From JBJXHB01 sp046160725 (lineage in GTDB: Bacteria > Pseudomonadota > Gammaproteobacteria > Burkholderiales > Burkholderiaceae_C), in NCBI GenBank assembly GCA_046160725.1, contig JBJXHB010000287.1, positions 1-11,306 of the forward strand: a DNA stretch of 11,306 bases, written 5' to 3'. This document shows positions 1 to 6,928 of the stretch, in pieces; the stretch's first letter is position 1; every line of letters begins with the position of its first letter. The translations under genes were made by a program, and so were the position numbers. The notes under the pieces are model-generated. The model ran no database searches. It had not been told where the DNA came from and saw only the letters and a list, made by a program, of their open reading frames with translations.

Positions 1-847
1 TCGGGGCGTTGCAGGACTGGCCGGAGTTGCCCATCACGCCGCGCACGCCGTTGGTGACGGCGCGCTTCAGGTCGGCGTCCGGCAGGATGATGTTGGGCGA
101 CTTGCCGCCCAGCTCCTGGTGCACCCGCTTGACGGTGGGCGCGGCGTTGCGCGCCACCTCGACGCCGGCGCGCGTGGAGCCGGTAAACGACACCATGTCC
201 ACCTCCGGGTGCCCGCTGATGGCCGCACCGACCGTCGGGCCGTCGCCATTGACCAGGTTGAACACGCCGGCCGGAACGCCCGCGGCATGCAGGATCTCGG
301 TCCAGACCCGGGCCGAGAAGGGCGCGATCTCCGACGGCTTGAGCACCATGGTGCAGCCCACGGCCAGCGCCGGCGCCACCTTGCAGGCGATCTGGTTGAC
401 CGGCCAGTTCCACGGCGTGATCAGGCCGCACACGCCGATCGGCTCCTTGGCGATCAGGGTGCTGCCGCGCTGCTCCTGGAAGTGGTAGTTCTTCAGCACC
501 GCCAGGGCCGACTGCAGGTGGCCGATGCCCATCGCGGCCTGGGCCTTCTGGGCCAGCACCACCGGCGCGCCCATCTCCAGCGTGATGGCCGCCGCCATGT
601 CGGCATAGCGCTTCTGGTATTCGGCGATGATGCGTTCGAGCAGCGCCACGCGCTCGTCAACGCTGGTCTGCGAAAAGGACGCGAAGGCGGCACGGGCCGC
701 CCGCACCGCGAGGTCCACGTCGGCGGCCGAGCCCAGCGAGATCTGGCCGACCACCGCCTCGGTGGCCGGGTTGATGACGTCCAGGGTCTTGGGCGTGACC
801 GGGTCGACCCAGGCACCGTTGATGTAGAACTGCAGTTCGCTGCGCAT
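1..847 (-). CDS. Aldehyde dehydrogenase family protein, 3' end cut by window edge
   Basis: NAD(P)-dependent aldehyde dehydrogenase oxidising an aldehyde to a carboxylate in the cytoplasm; the substrate cannot be read from sequence. 282 residues are visible from the ATG at 847, and the frame runs off the left edge. Visible family features are TPWNWP with the oxyanion-hole Asn147, the cofactor-binding KPSE (Lys170), the FTGST glycine motif (221-225), the general base Glu245 in ELGGKSPN, and the nucleophile Cys279 in GNSGQSCNAP. Glu and Cys are 34 residues apart, as in canonical ALDHs (268/302). The GQSCNAP context and overall pattern recall the CddD-like subgroup (6-oxolauric acid dehydrogenase-like), a recollection rather than a search result. 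The frame is intact, so truncation is only due to the window. It follows the oxidoreductase at 975-2141 on the same strand, after a 127-nt gap that appears to hold its own promoter. The Shine-Dalgarno sequence is weak. Confidence 0.95.
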   Translation of the reverse strand, partial: MRSELQFYINGAWVDPVTPKTLDVINPATEAVVGQISLGSAADVDLAVRAARAAFASFSQTSVDERVALLERIIAEYQKRYADMAAAITLEMGAPVVLAQKAQAAMGIGHLQSALAVLKNYHFQEQRGSTLIAKEPIGVCGLITPWNWPVNQIACKVAPALAVGCTMVLKPSEIAPFSARVWTEILHAAGVPAGVFNLVNGDGPTVGAAISGHPEVDMVSFTGSTRAGVEVARNAAPTVKRVHQELGGKSPNIILPDADLKRAVTNGVRGVMGNSGQSCNAP

Positions 848-875
848 GGTCTGATTCCAGTTGGGGATCGGGCCG

Positions 876-889
876 GCGCTGTGCAGCGC
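876..889. repeat. Short inverted repeat in the aldehyde dehydrogenase leader
   Basis: GCGCT, four bases, then AGCGC: a 5-bp perfect inverted repeat with a 4-nt spacer, between the putative -10 (919-924) and the start codon at 847. It could be a small RNA hairpin or half of a repressor operator. Short inverted repeats are common by chance in GC-rich DNA, so functional weight is low. Confidence 0.3.
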
Positions 890-918
890 AGGACCTGTTG
901 ACGGGGACGGAGCAATCG

Positions 919-924
919 ATTCTA
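919..924 (-). promoter_or_regulatory. Putative -10 element for the aldehyde dehydrogenase gene
   Basis: On the minus strand this reads TAGAAT, five of six matches to the sigma-70 -10 consensus. It is one of the few AT-rich spots in the 127-nt gap. Transcription would begin near position 912 and give a leader of about 65 nt before the ATG at 847. No convincing -35 hexamer lies 16-18 nt upstream, so an activator or a weak promoter would have to be assumed. Confidence 0.4.
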
Positions 925-974
925 GGCAGGCCGCCTTGGGCAGGGCAGCGCGGCGGACCACACAGTGGACCGGC

Positions 975-2141
975 CTATTCCACCGCGAAGGCCAGCCCGG
1001 CATGGGCCTGCAGCCGCACGATCAGCCGCTGGCCCATGGCCGAGGCCGGGGTCCAGATGCCGCCCGGGGTGTCGGCGGCGTCCTGCAGCAGGCACATGGC
1101 GGCCTCGCCAATCATCTTGGACGTGCTGCCGTAGCCGGGGTCACGGTCGCCGCGCACGCCCACGCGCAGGGCCTGCCCGTCCGCGCCGCTGCCGATGAAC
1201 AGCACGTCATAGTGCCCGGCCTCACGCTCGGCCCGCGAAGGGCCCTCGCCCGGCTGGGGGCCGTCGTCGCTGCCCAGGCTCTTGTCCGCGGCCACCGCCT
1301 GCGCGATGGCCTGGCCCTTCTCGCCGGCGCCGGTGACCAGCATCTCGTCATAGACGAAGTCCGCGCCCCAGGCCCGCCCCAGCAGGTGGTTGCTGCGGTG
1401 CACGTTGCGGGTGTTGATGGCCGCCATCACGAAGGGCGCGACCCACAGGCCCAGCACCTCGTCGACCATGGGCTTGTGGCCGGGTGGCTGCGGCGGGCCC
1501 TGGAAGCCGGGCGTCAGCGCGAAAGGATTGCGCAGCAGGTCCAGCACGCCGGCTTGCGTGGCCGCCGCCGCCATGGTGGCCTTCAGGCTGGCCGCGGTGC
1601 CGCCGGAGAAGGTGCCCTTCATCTTGCGCACCCGGCCGCGCACCCGTGGCGCGGCAGCGCCGAAGCGCTGCTTCATCTCGTCCTGCAGCATCAGCACGCC
1701 CAGGTCGAACGGGATGGAGTCGAAGCCGCAGGAGAACACGATGCGGGCACCGCTGGCCCGGGCCGCGGCCTCGTGGGCGTCGATCATCTGCCGCATCCAG
1801 GCCGGCTCGCCGCACAGGTCGACATAGTCGGTGCCGCTGTCGGCGCAGGCCTGGACCAGGGCGCTGCCGTACAGCTGGTAGGGCCCGACGGTGGTCAGCA
1901 CCAGCCGGGTCTGCGCCACCAGCGCGGCCAGGCTGGCCGGGTCGGCGCTGTCGGTCACCACCAGCGGCGTATCGGCCGGCGCGCCGACCTCATCGCGCAC
2001 GGCGGCCAGCTTGTCGGCGCTGCGTCCGCCCATGGCCCAGCGCAGGCCGGTGTCCCCGCGGGCCAGCAGGTATTCGATGACCAGGCGGCCGGTGAAGCCG
2101 GTGGCGCCGTGCACCACGATGTCGAAGGGCTTGTCGGACAT
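975..2141 (-). CDS. Saccharopine dehydrogenase / trans-acting enoyl reductase family oxidoreductase
   Basis: A 388-residue protein with an N-terminal Rossmann fold. The nucleotide-binding motif is HGATGFTG (residues 11-18, GxTGxxG), followed by a GGR (38-40) typical of the second strand region. Other family marks are TVGPYQLYG (84-92), YVDLCGE (106-112) and CGFDSIPFDLG (138-148), which resemble the trans-acting enoyl reductase branch (mycobacterial Rv2449c/Rv2953 type) of the saccharopine dehydrogenase-like superfamily. It is probably an NAD(P)H-dependent oxidoreductase; the substrate is unknown, and true saccharopine dehydrogenase activity is not implied. The open frame extends upstream to 2207, but the extra 22 residues are Arg/Pro/Ser-rich and unlike the family. 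I therefore place the start at the ATG at 2141, just before MSDKPFDIVVHG, with a weak AGG about 9 nt upstream. It is divergent from the amidase gene across 124 bp, with the aldehyde dehydrogenase downstream on the same strand. Confidence 0.88.
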   Translation of the reverse strand: MSDKPFDIVVHGATGFTGRLVIEYLLARGDTGLRWAMGGRSADKLAAVRDEVGAPADTPLVVTDSADPASLAALVAQTRLVLTTVGPYQLYGSALVQACADSGTDYVDLCGEPAWMRQMIDAHEAAARASGARIVFSCGFDSIPFDLGVLMLQDEMKQRFGAAAPRVRGRVRKMKGTFSGGTAASLKATMAAAATQAGVLDLLRNPFALTPGFQGPPQPPGHKPMVDEVLGLWVAPFVMAAINTRNVHRSNHLLGRAWGADFVYDEMLVTGAGEKGQAIAQAVAADKSLGSDDGPQPGEGPSRAEREAGHYDVLFIGSGADGQALRVGVRGDRDPGYGSTSKMIGEAAMCLLQDAADTPGGIWTPASAMGQRLIVRLQAHAGLAFAVE

Positions 2142-2232
2142 GCGAGGAACCTGCTGAGATGGGGCCGGTCGGCGGGAGGCGGATGGTCGCATGGGTCGGG
2201 ACGCCACCCTGGCGCGCGGGACATCGGCCGGC

Positions 2233-2238
2233 TACGCT
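2233..2238 (+). promoter_or_regulatory. Putative -10 element for the amidase gene
   Basis: TACGCT in the 124-bp divergent region between the oxidoreductase and the amidase. Transcription from here would begin near 2245 and give a leader of about 20 nt that includes the GGAGA ribosome-binding site. The surrounding GCTACGCTTGC (2231-2241) differs by one base from GCTAAGCTTGC just upstream of the gene at 6936. No good -35 is seen at the right distance. No equally good -10 is visible for the minus-strand gene. Confidence 0.3.
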
Positions 2239-2255
2239 TGCCTCCCACCGACGAT

Positions 2256-2260
2256 GGAGA
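2256..2260 (+). promoter_or_regulatory. Ribosome-binding site that fixes the amidase start
   Basis: GGAGA ends 5 nt before the ATG at 2266. The in-frame ATG at 2254 overlaps this site and has no equivalent site of its own, so 2266 is preferred over 2254 and over the far-upstream in-frame ATG at 2191. Confidence 0.6.
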
Positions 2261-2265
2261 ACCGC

Positions 2266-3666
2266 ATGACCGATGCCCTGTGGCGCTGGCACGCCCACCA
2301 ACTGGCTGCCGCCATCCGCCATGGCGCGGTCTCGGCCGCGGAGGCCGTGGCCTCGGCGCTGGAGCGGACGCAGGCCGTCAACCCGGCGCGGACCGCGGTC
2401 GTCGACCTGCTGGCCGACGAGGCCACCGCCGCCGCACAGGCGGCCGACGCCGCGCGCCGCCGGGGCGATGCGCTCGGCCCGCTGCACGGCGTGCCGGTGA
2501 CCGTGAAGGTCAACGTCGACATGCGCGGCCGCGCCACCACCAATGGCGTGGTGGCCTTCAAGGACAACATCGCCACCGAGGACAGCCCGGTGGTGGCCAA
2601 CCTGCGCCGCGCCGGCGCGGTGATCATCGGCCGCACCAACACGCCGGCGTTCTCGGTGCGCTGGTTCACCGACAACGACCTGCACGGCCGCACCCACAAC
2701 CCCTGGTCGCGCGGTCACACGCCGGGCGGCTCCAGCGGCGGCGCGTCGTCGGCAGTGGCCGCCGGCATGGGCGCCATCGGCCACGGCAACGACCTGGCCG
2801 GCTCGGTGCGCTACCCGGCCTACTGCACCGGCGTATGCGGCCTGCGGCCGTCCTTCGGCCGGGTGCCGGCCTTCCTGCCCAGCGCGCGCGACGAGCGGCC
2901 GCTGTCGATGGCGATGATGTCGGTGCAGGGCCCGCTGGCGCGTTGCGTGGCCGACCTGCGGCTGGCGCTGGCGGCCATGAGCGCCGGCGATGCGCGCGAC
3001 CCCTGGTGGGTGCCGGCGCCGCTGGCCGGCGCTGCCTTGCCACGCCGGGTAGCGATGACGGTCAACTGCAACGGCCGGCCGGCTGACCCGGCCGTGGTGG
3101 CCGCGGTACGGCAGGCCGGCGCCTGGCTCGCCGACGCGGGCTATGTGGTCGAGGAGCTGGAGCCGCCCAGCCTGGCCGAGGCCCATGAGCTGTGGATGCA
3201 CATCGCCAACGACGAGGCGCGCAAGTTCATGTGGCCGGCCGTCGAACAGCTCGGCGACGAGGGCGTGCGCCGGTCCTTCGGCTGGATGCTGGATGCCTCG
3301 CCGGTGCTGGACCATGCGACGCACCTCAAGGCCTTCGCCCGCCGCTCGACCCTGGTGCGGCAGTGGCAGCTCTTCCTGGAGCGCTATCCGCTGGTGCTGG
3401 GGCCGGTGTCCGGCGAGCCGCCCTTTGCCTGGGGCCTGGACGTGGAAAGCGAGGCCACCATGGGCCGCGTGCTGCGGGCCCAGGAGGCGCAGTTCGCGGT
3501 GCCGGTGCTGGGCCTGCCGGCGGTGTCGGTGCCCACCGGCCTGGCGGGCGGCCTGCCGATGGGCGTGCACCTGATCGGCCCGCGCTTCCGCGAGGACTGG
3601 GTGCTGGACGCGGCCGAGGTCATCGAGTCGCGTTGCCCGCCGATGACACCGATCGACCCGCGCTGA
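2266..3666 (+). CDS. Amidase signature family hydrolase
   Basis: A 466-residue amidase-signature protein, expected to hydrolyse a carboxamide to an acid plus ammonia in the cytoplasm (no signal peptide). The catalytic Ser-cisSer-Lys triad is visible: Lys81 in VTVKVNVD, cis-Ser156 in GGSSGG (154-159), and nucleophile Ser180 in GNDLAGSVR (174-182). The spacings of 75 and 24 residues match FAAH (142/217/241). The usual G-x-D-x-G-G-S reads G-x-D-x-A-G-S, so one glycine is replaced by Ala178. The C-terminal region keeps LGLPAVSVPTGL and GVHLIGPRFRED, typical of the family end. The start at 2266 is chosen by a GGAGA site, and length is normal. It is not GatA-like in context, since no gatB or gatC is present. 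Substrate is unknown; a role in amide or nitrile catabolism would be a guess. The neighbours are a divergent oxidoreductase upstream and the hemerythrin gene 86 nt downstream. Confidence 0.93.
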   Translation: MTDALWRWHAHQLAAAIRHGAVSAAEAVASALERTQAVNPARTAVVDLLADEATAAAQAADAARRRGDALGPLHGVPVTVKVNVDMRGRATTNGVVAFKDNIATEDSPVVANLRRAGAVIIGRTNTPAFSVRWFTDNDLHGRTHNPWSRGHTPGGSSGGASSAVAAGMGAIGHGNDLAGSVRYPAYCTGVCGLRPSFGRVPAFLPSARDERPLSMAMMSVQGPLARCVADLRLALAAMSAGDARDPWWVPAPLAGAALPRRVAMTVNCNGRPADPAVVAAVRQAGAWLADAGYVVEELEPPSLAEAHELWMHIANDEARKFMWPAVEQLGDEGVRRSFGWMLDASPVLDHATHLKAFARRSTLVRQWQLFLERYPLVLGPVSGEPPFAWGLDVESEATMGRVLRAQEAQFAVPVLGLPAVSVPTGLAGGLPMGVHLIGPRFREDWVLDAAEVIESRCPPMTPIDPR

Positions 3667-3752
3667 GACGCCGCCGACGGGCGCGGTCCGTTGGCACCAC
3701 GATCCGTCATTGCAGGCCGCAGAATCTGGAGGCTCACCGCCGCACCGTCCCC

Positions 3753-4316
3753 ATGACCCACACCCTACCCGGCCACAGCGCACCTGCCGTCGGCTTCGAA
3801 GTCCCGCTGGAAATGCTGGCCGCCTGCCATGGGCGTGTGCAGCAGCAGTGCGATACCCTGCTGCGCCTGCAGGACCATCTGGCACAGCAGGGCTCGGACC
3901 GGCCCGCACAGGAAGCCGCAGCTGCCGTGATGCGCTACTTCGACACCGCAGCACGCCACCACCACGACGACGAGGAGCAGGATCTCTTCCCCGCATTGCT
4001 GGAGGCCATGGCCGGCTCGGATGCGGTGTGCCTGCGCGAGATGACCGCAGCTCTGTGCCGCGATCACCGCCTGCTGGAACAACGCTGGGCCGCCTTGCGC
4101 CAGCGGCTGCTGCAAGTCGCCGAAGGCCGTGCTTCAACGCTCGAAGACGTTGATGTGTCGGGCTTTGTGCAGCTGTACGCGCTACACATCGCCCGCGAGG
4201 AAGCCGAGTTGCTGCCCATGGCGGCGCGCTTGCTGAGCGACGCCGAACGGGACCGCATCGGCCTGGCCATGCGCGCCCGGCGGGGCGTCGCCGGGCACAA
4301 CCCCCATCAGGCCTGA
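3753..4316 (+). CDS. Hemerythrin HHE-domain protein
   Basis: A 187-residue, mostly helical protein of the bacterial hemerythrin-like cation-binding family. Candidate di-iron ligands sit in the expected four-helix order: His26 (AACHGR), the His/acidic cluster at 69-75 preceding LFP (HHHDDEE), His105 with Glu109 (RDHRLLEQ), and His145 with Glu149/Glu150 (HIAREEAELLP). Such proteins bind a non-haem di-iron centre and are linked to oxygen or nitric oxide sensing, storage, or iron-sulfur repair. Which of these applies is not shown. There is no signal peptide or membrane segment, so it is cytoplasmic. The ATG at 3753 is the only sensible start in frame. A GGAGG at 3728-3732 lies 20 nt upstream, too far for a standard Shine-Dalgarno sequence. 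The gene converges on narL with a 25-nt gap. Its place beside a nitrate respiration locus suggests, but does not prove, a role in reactive nitrogen metabolism. Confidence 0.9.
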   Translation: MTHTLPGHSAPAVGFEVPLEMLAACHGRVQQQCDTLLRLQDHLAQQGSDRPAQEAAAAVMRYFDTAARHHHDDEEQDLFPALLEAMAGSDAVCLREMTAALCRDHRLLEQRWAALRQRLLQVAEGRASTLEDVDVSGFVQLYALHIAREEAELLPMAARLLSDAERDRIGLAMRARRGVAGHNPHQA

Positions 4317-4333
4317 CCGGCCTGCCCGGCCGG
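4317..4333. terminator. GC-rich hairpin between convergent hemerythrin and narL genes
   Basis: CCGGCC, a TGCCC loop, then GGCCGG: a perfect 6-bp stem that starts immediately after the hemerythrin TGA and ends 8 nt before the narL stop. It is placed to act on both converging transcripts. There is no T-tract on either side, so it is not a classical intrinsic terminator; it may only slow polymerase or protect 3' ends. Confidence 0.35.
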
Positions 4334-4341
4334 CACGGCGT

Positions 4342-5013
4342 TCATACCGCCCGCCCTGCCAGGTACACCGCCGCCTGCACGCGCGAGCTGAGGTTCAGCT
4401 TGCGCAGGATGTGCTGCACGTGGATCTTCACCGTGGCCTCGGCGATGCCCAGGTCGCGCGCCACTTCCTTGTTGCTGGCGCCCTTGGCGATCAGGGCCAG
4501 GATCTCGCGCTCGCGCGGCGACAGGCTGTGGATGGGATCGGCGTCGACCACCGGCGGCGCCGGCATGGCAGCAGCCTGCCCGGCCTGGAAGGCGTGGACC
4601 AGCTTGCTGGTCATCTCCGGGCTGACGACCGACTCGCCCGCCATCGTGCGCTGGATGGCCGAGGCCAGCATCTCGCTGTCCATGGTCTTGAGCAGGTAGC
4701 CCTGGGCGCCACCGCGCAGGGCGGTCGACAGGTCTCGCTGGTCTTCGCTCACGGTCAACATCAGCACCCGTGCCTGGGGTGCCACAGCCTTGAATCCGGC
4801 CAGCGCATCGACGCCATTGACCCCGGGCATGTGGTGGTCCAGCAGGATGACATCGGGCTGGGTCGCCGCGGCCCGCTGGTGCGCCTCGTTGGCGTCGCCC
4901 GCCTCCGCGACGACCAGGAAACGGGGGTCGCCGGCAAGGAGGGATATCAACCCACGCCGGAACAAGGTGTGGTCATCGACCACCAGCACGCGGATCGGCA
5001 GCGCTGGCGTCAT
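4342..5013 (-). CDS. narL: NarL-type response regulator
   Basis: A 223-residue two-component response regulator with a receiver domain (about 7-122) and a LuxR/NarL helix-turn-helix domain (about 163-221). Receiver residues are the acidic pair Asp13/Asp14, phospho-acceptor Asp59 (LLDHHMP), the switch threonine Thr87, and Lys109 (YLLK). The output domain has SPREREILALIAKG followed by a recognition-helix region, ATVKIHVQHILRKL, very close to that of E. coli NarL. It should be phosphorylated by the adjacent NarX and bind promoters of nitrate-responsive genes, most likely the nar operon whose 5' end lies beyond the right edge. The start is the ATG at 5013, which overlaps the narX TGA as ATGA, indicating translational coupling. 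The open frame extends upstream into narX, but only as an out-of-frame shadow. The gene is not an orphan, and UvrY/GacA-like alternatives are less likely given the NarX partner. Confidence 0.93.
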   Translation of the reverse strand: MTPALPIRVLVVDDHTLFRRGLISLLAGDPRFLVVAEAGDANEAHQRAAATQPDVILLDHHMPGVNGVDALAGFKAVAPQARVLMLTVSEDQRDLSTALRGGAQGYLLKTMDSEMLASAIQRTMAGESVVSPEMTSKLVHAFQAGQAAAMPAPPVVDADPIHSLSPREREILALIAKGASNKEVARDLGIAEATVKIHVQHILRKLNLSSRVQAAVYLAGRAV

Positions 5014-6887
5014 GCCGCCAGCCCCAGCCGCTCGGGCAGCTTCAGCACCACGCAGGTGCCCGAGCCCGGCACCGAGGCCACTTCCACCGTGGCGCCGATG
5101 TTCTGCGCGCGCTCCCGCATGATGCGCAGGCCCACATGGGTCTCGTCCGGGCCGGCGCCGTCGGGGTCGAACCCGCAGCCGTCGTCGCGCACCTCCACGC
5201 GCCAATGCGGCGCCTGTTGCACTTCCACCCACACCGCACGCGCCTGCGCATGCTTGCGCACGTTCGACAAGGCTTCCTGCACCACGTGCAGCACCTGCAC
5301 CTGCACGTCGGCCGGCAACGGCATGCCGTCGCCTTCGATGTCCAGATGGGTGGCCAGGCCGGTCTGGTGCTCAAACTTTTGCAAGGTGGTCTTCAGGGCG
5401 GGGGTGATGTCCTCACCGTTGGTGCGGGTGCGGAAATGCACCAGCAACTCGCGCACGTCGCCCAGGCTCTCGTGGACACCGGCGTCGAGTTCGCCCAGGA
5501 TCTGGTCGACGCGCGCGGTGTCGTCGCTCTTGAGGGTGCTGCGCAACAGGCCCAGCTGGATCTTCAGGAAGGCCAGGCTCTGGGCGATGGAGTCATGCAG
5601 TTCGCGCGCGATGAAGCTGCGCTCCTCGGCCACGGCGGTCTCGCGCTGCAGGGCAGCCGCGCGCAGGCCCTCGATGGCACCCGCCAGGTGGCTGGCGATG
5701 GTCTCCAGCAAGGCCCGGTCTTCTTCGGACAGCTGCCGGGGCTCCCGGTAGAACAGGTTGAACTCACCGACCATGCGCTCGTGCAGCCTGACGGGCACGC
5801 TGATGACCGTCTGGAAGCCCTCGCGGGCGCAGTGTCCAAGCCGAGAGGCGGGGCCGTCCGGATGGATCGGAATCACCCTGGTGATCGCGCCGTCCTGGGG
5901 CTGGCCGCAGAGGCAGTCGCCCGTGGGGATGCACAGTTCCTCATCGACCACCGACTGCGGCAGGCAGTCCGACGCCAGCAGCAGGTATTTGCGGTTGGCT
6001 TCGTCCGACCAGCGCACGGCCGAGGCGTCGGCGCGGGCCACCTGACGCACCTGCCGGGCAATGCCTCGCGCCAGCACCTCAAGCGTCTCGGCACGTGCCA
6101 CGAATGCGGCCGACTCGTACAGGGCCGCCAGACGCGCGCGCTCGGCCTCCAGACGCTCGGTCTTCTCCCGCACCTTGGACTCGAGGTTCTGGTACAGGCC
6201 CTGCAGGGTCTCGGCCATGCGGTTGAAACCCGCGGCGAGTGCGCCGAACTCGTCGTTCGCGCCTGGGTGCACCCGCGCCGCCAGGTCGCCCGACTCCACA
6301 CGGGCCAGCCCGGCCTGCAGCCTTGACAACGGGTTGAAGATGAACAGATAGGCCGAGTACAGCAACGTGATCGCGCTGCCGATGGTCAGCGCGACCATCG
6401 CGAACTGCACGGCGTTCAGCACCGCCGTCAGTCGGGACAGCTGGTGCTCGATCGCCGAAACAAAGGTGTCGATGCGGTCCACGAAGGCGCCGGCCTGCTG
6501 CGCCGACACGTCGGCACCTGGCCCCGGCAACGTGTTCCACTGCGACTTGAGCGTCAACCAGTCGCGCTGCACCGCCGAGAAGGCAAACAGCGACGCGCCG
6601 TCGTGCGGCACGAGGAGCGGGCGCGCTGGGTCACCGGTGCGAAGCACGCCCACGCTCTGATCGAACTGCGCCACCAGCCCCGCCAGCTCCTGCGCATCCG
6701 CACGGGCCAAGGCATGGGCCATGCGCCAGGTCTGCATGCGCATGCGGCCGGCCTCGTTGACCGCTGCGGCACCCCCTTGCAGTTGCCAGGTCACCCACAA
6801 CGTCAGGCCGATCGAGGCGAACGCCATGACCAGCAAGGCGCCGCCAATGGCGCAAAGCTTGGTGGAAAGGCTCCATGACCGAGGCAT
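5010..6887 (-). CDS. narX: Nitrate/nitrite sensor histidine kinase, NarX-type
   Basis: A 625-residue membrane sensor kinase. The order is: transmembrane helix 1 (about 11-33); periplasmic region beginning with a P-box-like VNEAGRMRMQTWRM (43-56), matching the nitrate-binding P-box of NarX/NarQ; transmembrane helix 2 (about 159-183); HAMP (about 184-236) with a coiled coil to about 255; a GAF-like region (about 256-405) with Cys308, 319, 325, 327 and 353; HisKA_3 with phospho-acceptor His431 in ARELHDSIAQ; and an ATPase domain with N-box Asn542 (VVQEALSNVRKHA), DDGCGFDP (568-575) and GLRIMRERA. It should autophosphorylate in response to periplasmic nitrate or nitrite and signal to NarL. Length and architecture fit NarX (E. 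coli about 600 residues). It overlaps narL as ATGA. No Shine-Dalgarno sequence precedes the ATG at 6887, but a -10-like TAAAGT sits 6 nt upstream, so the mRNA may be leaderless. NarQ is the alternative name; linkage to narL favours NarX. Confidence 0.92.
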   Translation of the reverse strand: MPRSWSLSTKLCAIGGALLVMAFASIGLTLWVTWQLQGGAAAVNEAGRMRMQTWRMAHALARADAQELAGLVAQFDQSVGVLRTGDPARPLLVPHDGASLFAFSAVQRDWLTLKSQWNTLPGPGADVSAQQAGAFVDRIDTFVSAIEHQLSRLTAVLNAVQFAMVALTIGSAITLLYSAYLFIFNPLSRLQAGLARVESGDLAARVHPGANDEFGALAAGFNRMAETLQGLYQNLESKVREKTERLEAERARLAALYESAAFVARAETLEVLARGIARQVRQVARADASAVRWSDEANRKYLLLASDCLPQSVVDEELCIPTGDCLCGQPQDGAITRVIPIHPDGPASRLGHCAREGFQTVISVPVRLHERMVGEFNLFYREPRQLSEEDRALLETIASHLAGAIEGLRAAALQRETAVAEERSFIARELHDSIAQSLAFLKIQLGLLRSTLKSDDTARVDQILGELDAGVHESLGDVRELLVHFRTRTNGEDITPALKTTLQKFEHQTGLATHLDIEGDGMPLPADVQVQVLHVVQEALSNVRKHAQARAVWVEVQQAPHWRVEVRDDGCGFDPDGAGPDETHVGLRIMRERAQNIGATVEVASVPGSGTCVVLKLPERLGLAA

Positions 6888-6893
6888 CGATGC

Positions 6894-6899
6894 ACTTTA
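6894..6899 (-). promoter_or_regulatory. Putative -10 element for narXL
   Basis: On the minus strand this reads TAAAGT (four of six matches to consensus), followed by six bases and then the narX ATG at 6887. At this distance transcription would start at or next to the start codon, giving a leaderless message. This fits the absence of a Shine-Dalgarno sequence. No clear -35, FNR box or NarL heptamer is seen in the 48-bp gap. Confidence 0.35.
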
Positions 6900-6922
6900 C
6901 TGGAGGATGGTCACCGAGGCGC

Positions 6923-6928
6923 TAAGCT
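6923..6928 (+). promoter_or_regulatory. Putative -10 element for the small gene at 6936
   Basis: TAAGCT within GCTAAGCTTGC (6921-6931), seven bases before the ATG at 6936. Transcription would begin at about the start codon, so the message may be leaderless. The -35 position for this promoter would fall at about 6900-6905, immediately beside the narX -10 element. Confidence 0.35.

Noticed and set aside
2142..2207. N-terminal extension of the oxidoreductase to an upstream ATG at 2207
   Set aside because: The extra 22 residues are unlike the family, push the Rossmann motif away from the N-terminus and overlap the divergent promoter region.
861..3086. A 741-codon open frame on the plus strand
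   Set aside because: It runs antisense to the oxidoreductase and then out of frame through the amidase, both of which have clear family motifs. Its translation is low-complexity Gly/Arg/Ala/His-rich, typical of GC-rich shadow frames.
3691..3714. Sigma-54-like TTGGCAC...TTGCA upstream of the hemerythrin gene
   Set aside because: GG and GC elements are 17 bases apart, whereas the -24/-12 promoter needs about 10. The match is therefore not functional by known rules.
1990..4137. A 715-codon open frame on the minus strand
   Set aside because: It is antisense to the amidase and hemerythrin genes and overlaps the oxidoreductase start out of frame. It shows no family motif and is rich in Arg, Gly and His.
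4411..5751. A 446-codon plus-strand frame across narL and narX (and similar ones at 5136-6326 and 7479-8576)
   Set aside because: These are antisense to narXL, the carbonic anhydrase and the isomerase, whose catalytic and ligand residues are all in order. They are codon-bias shadows.
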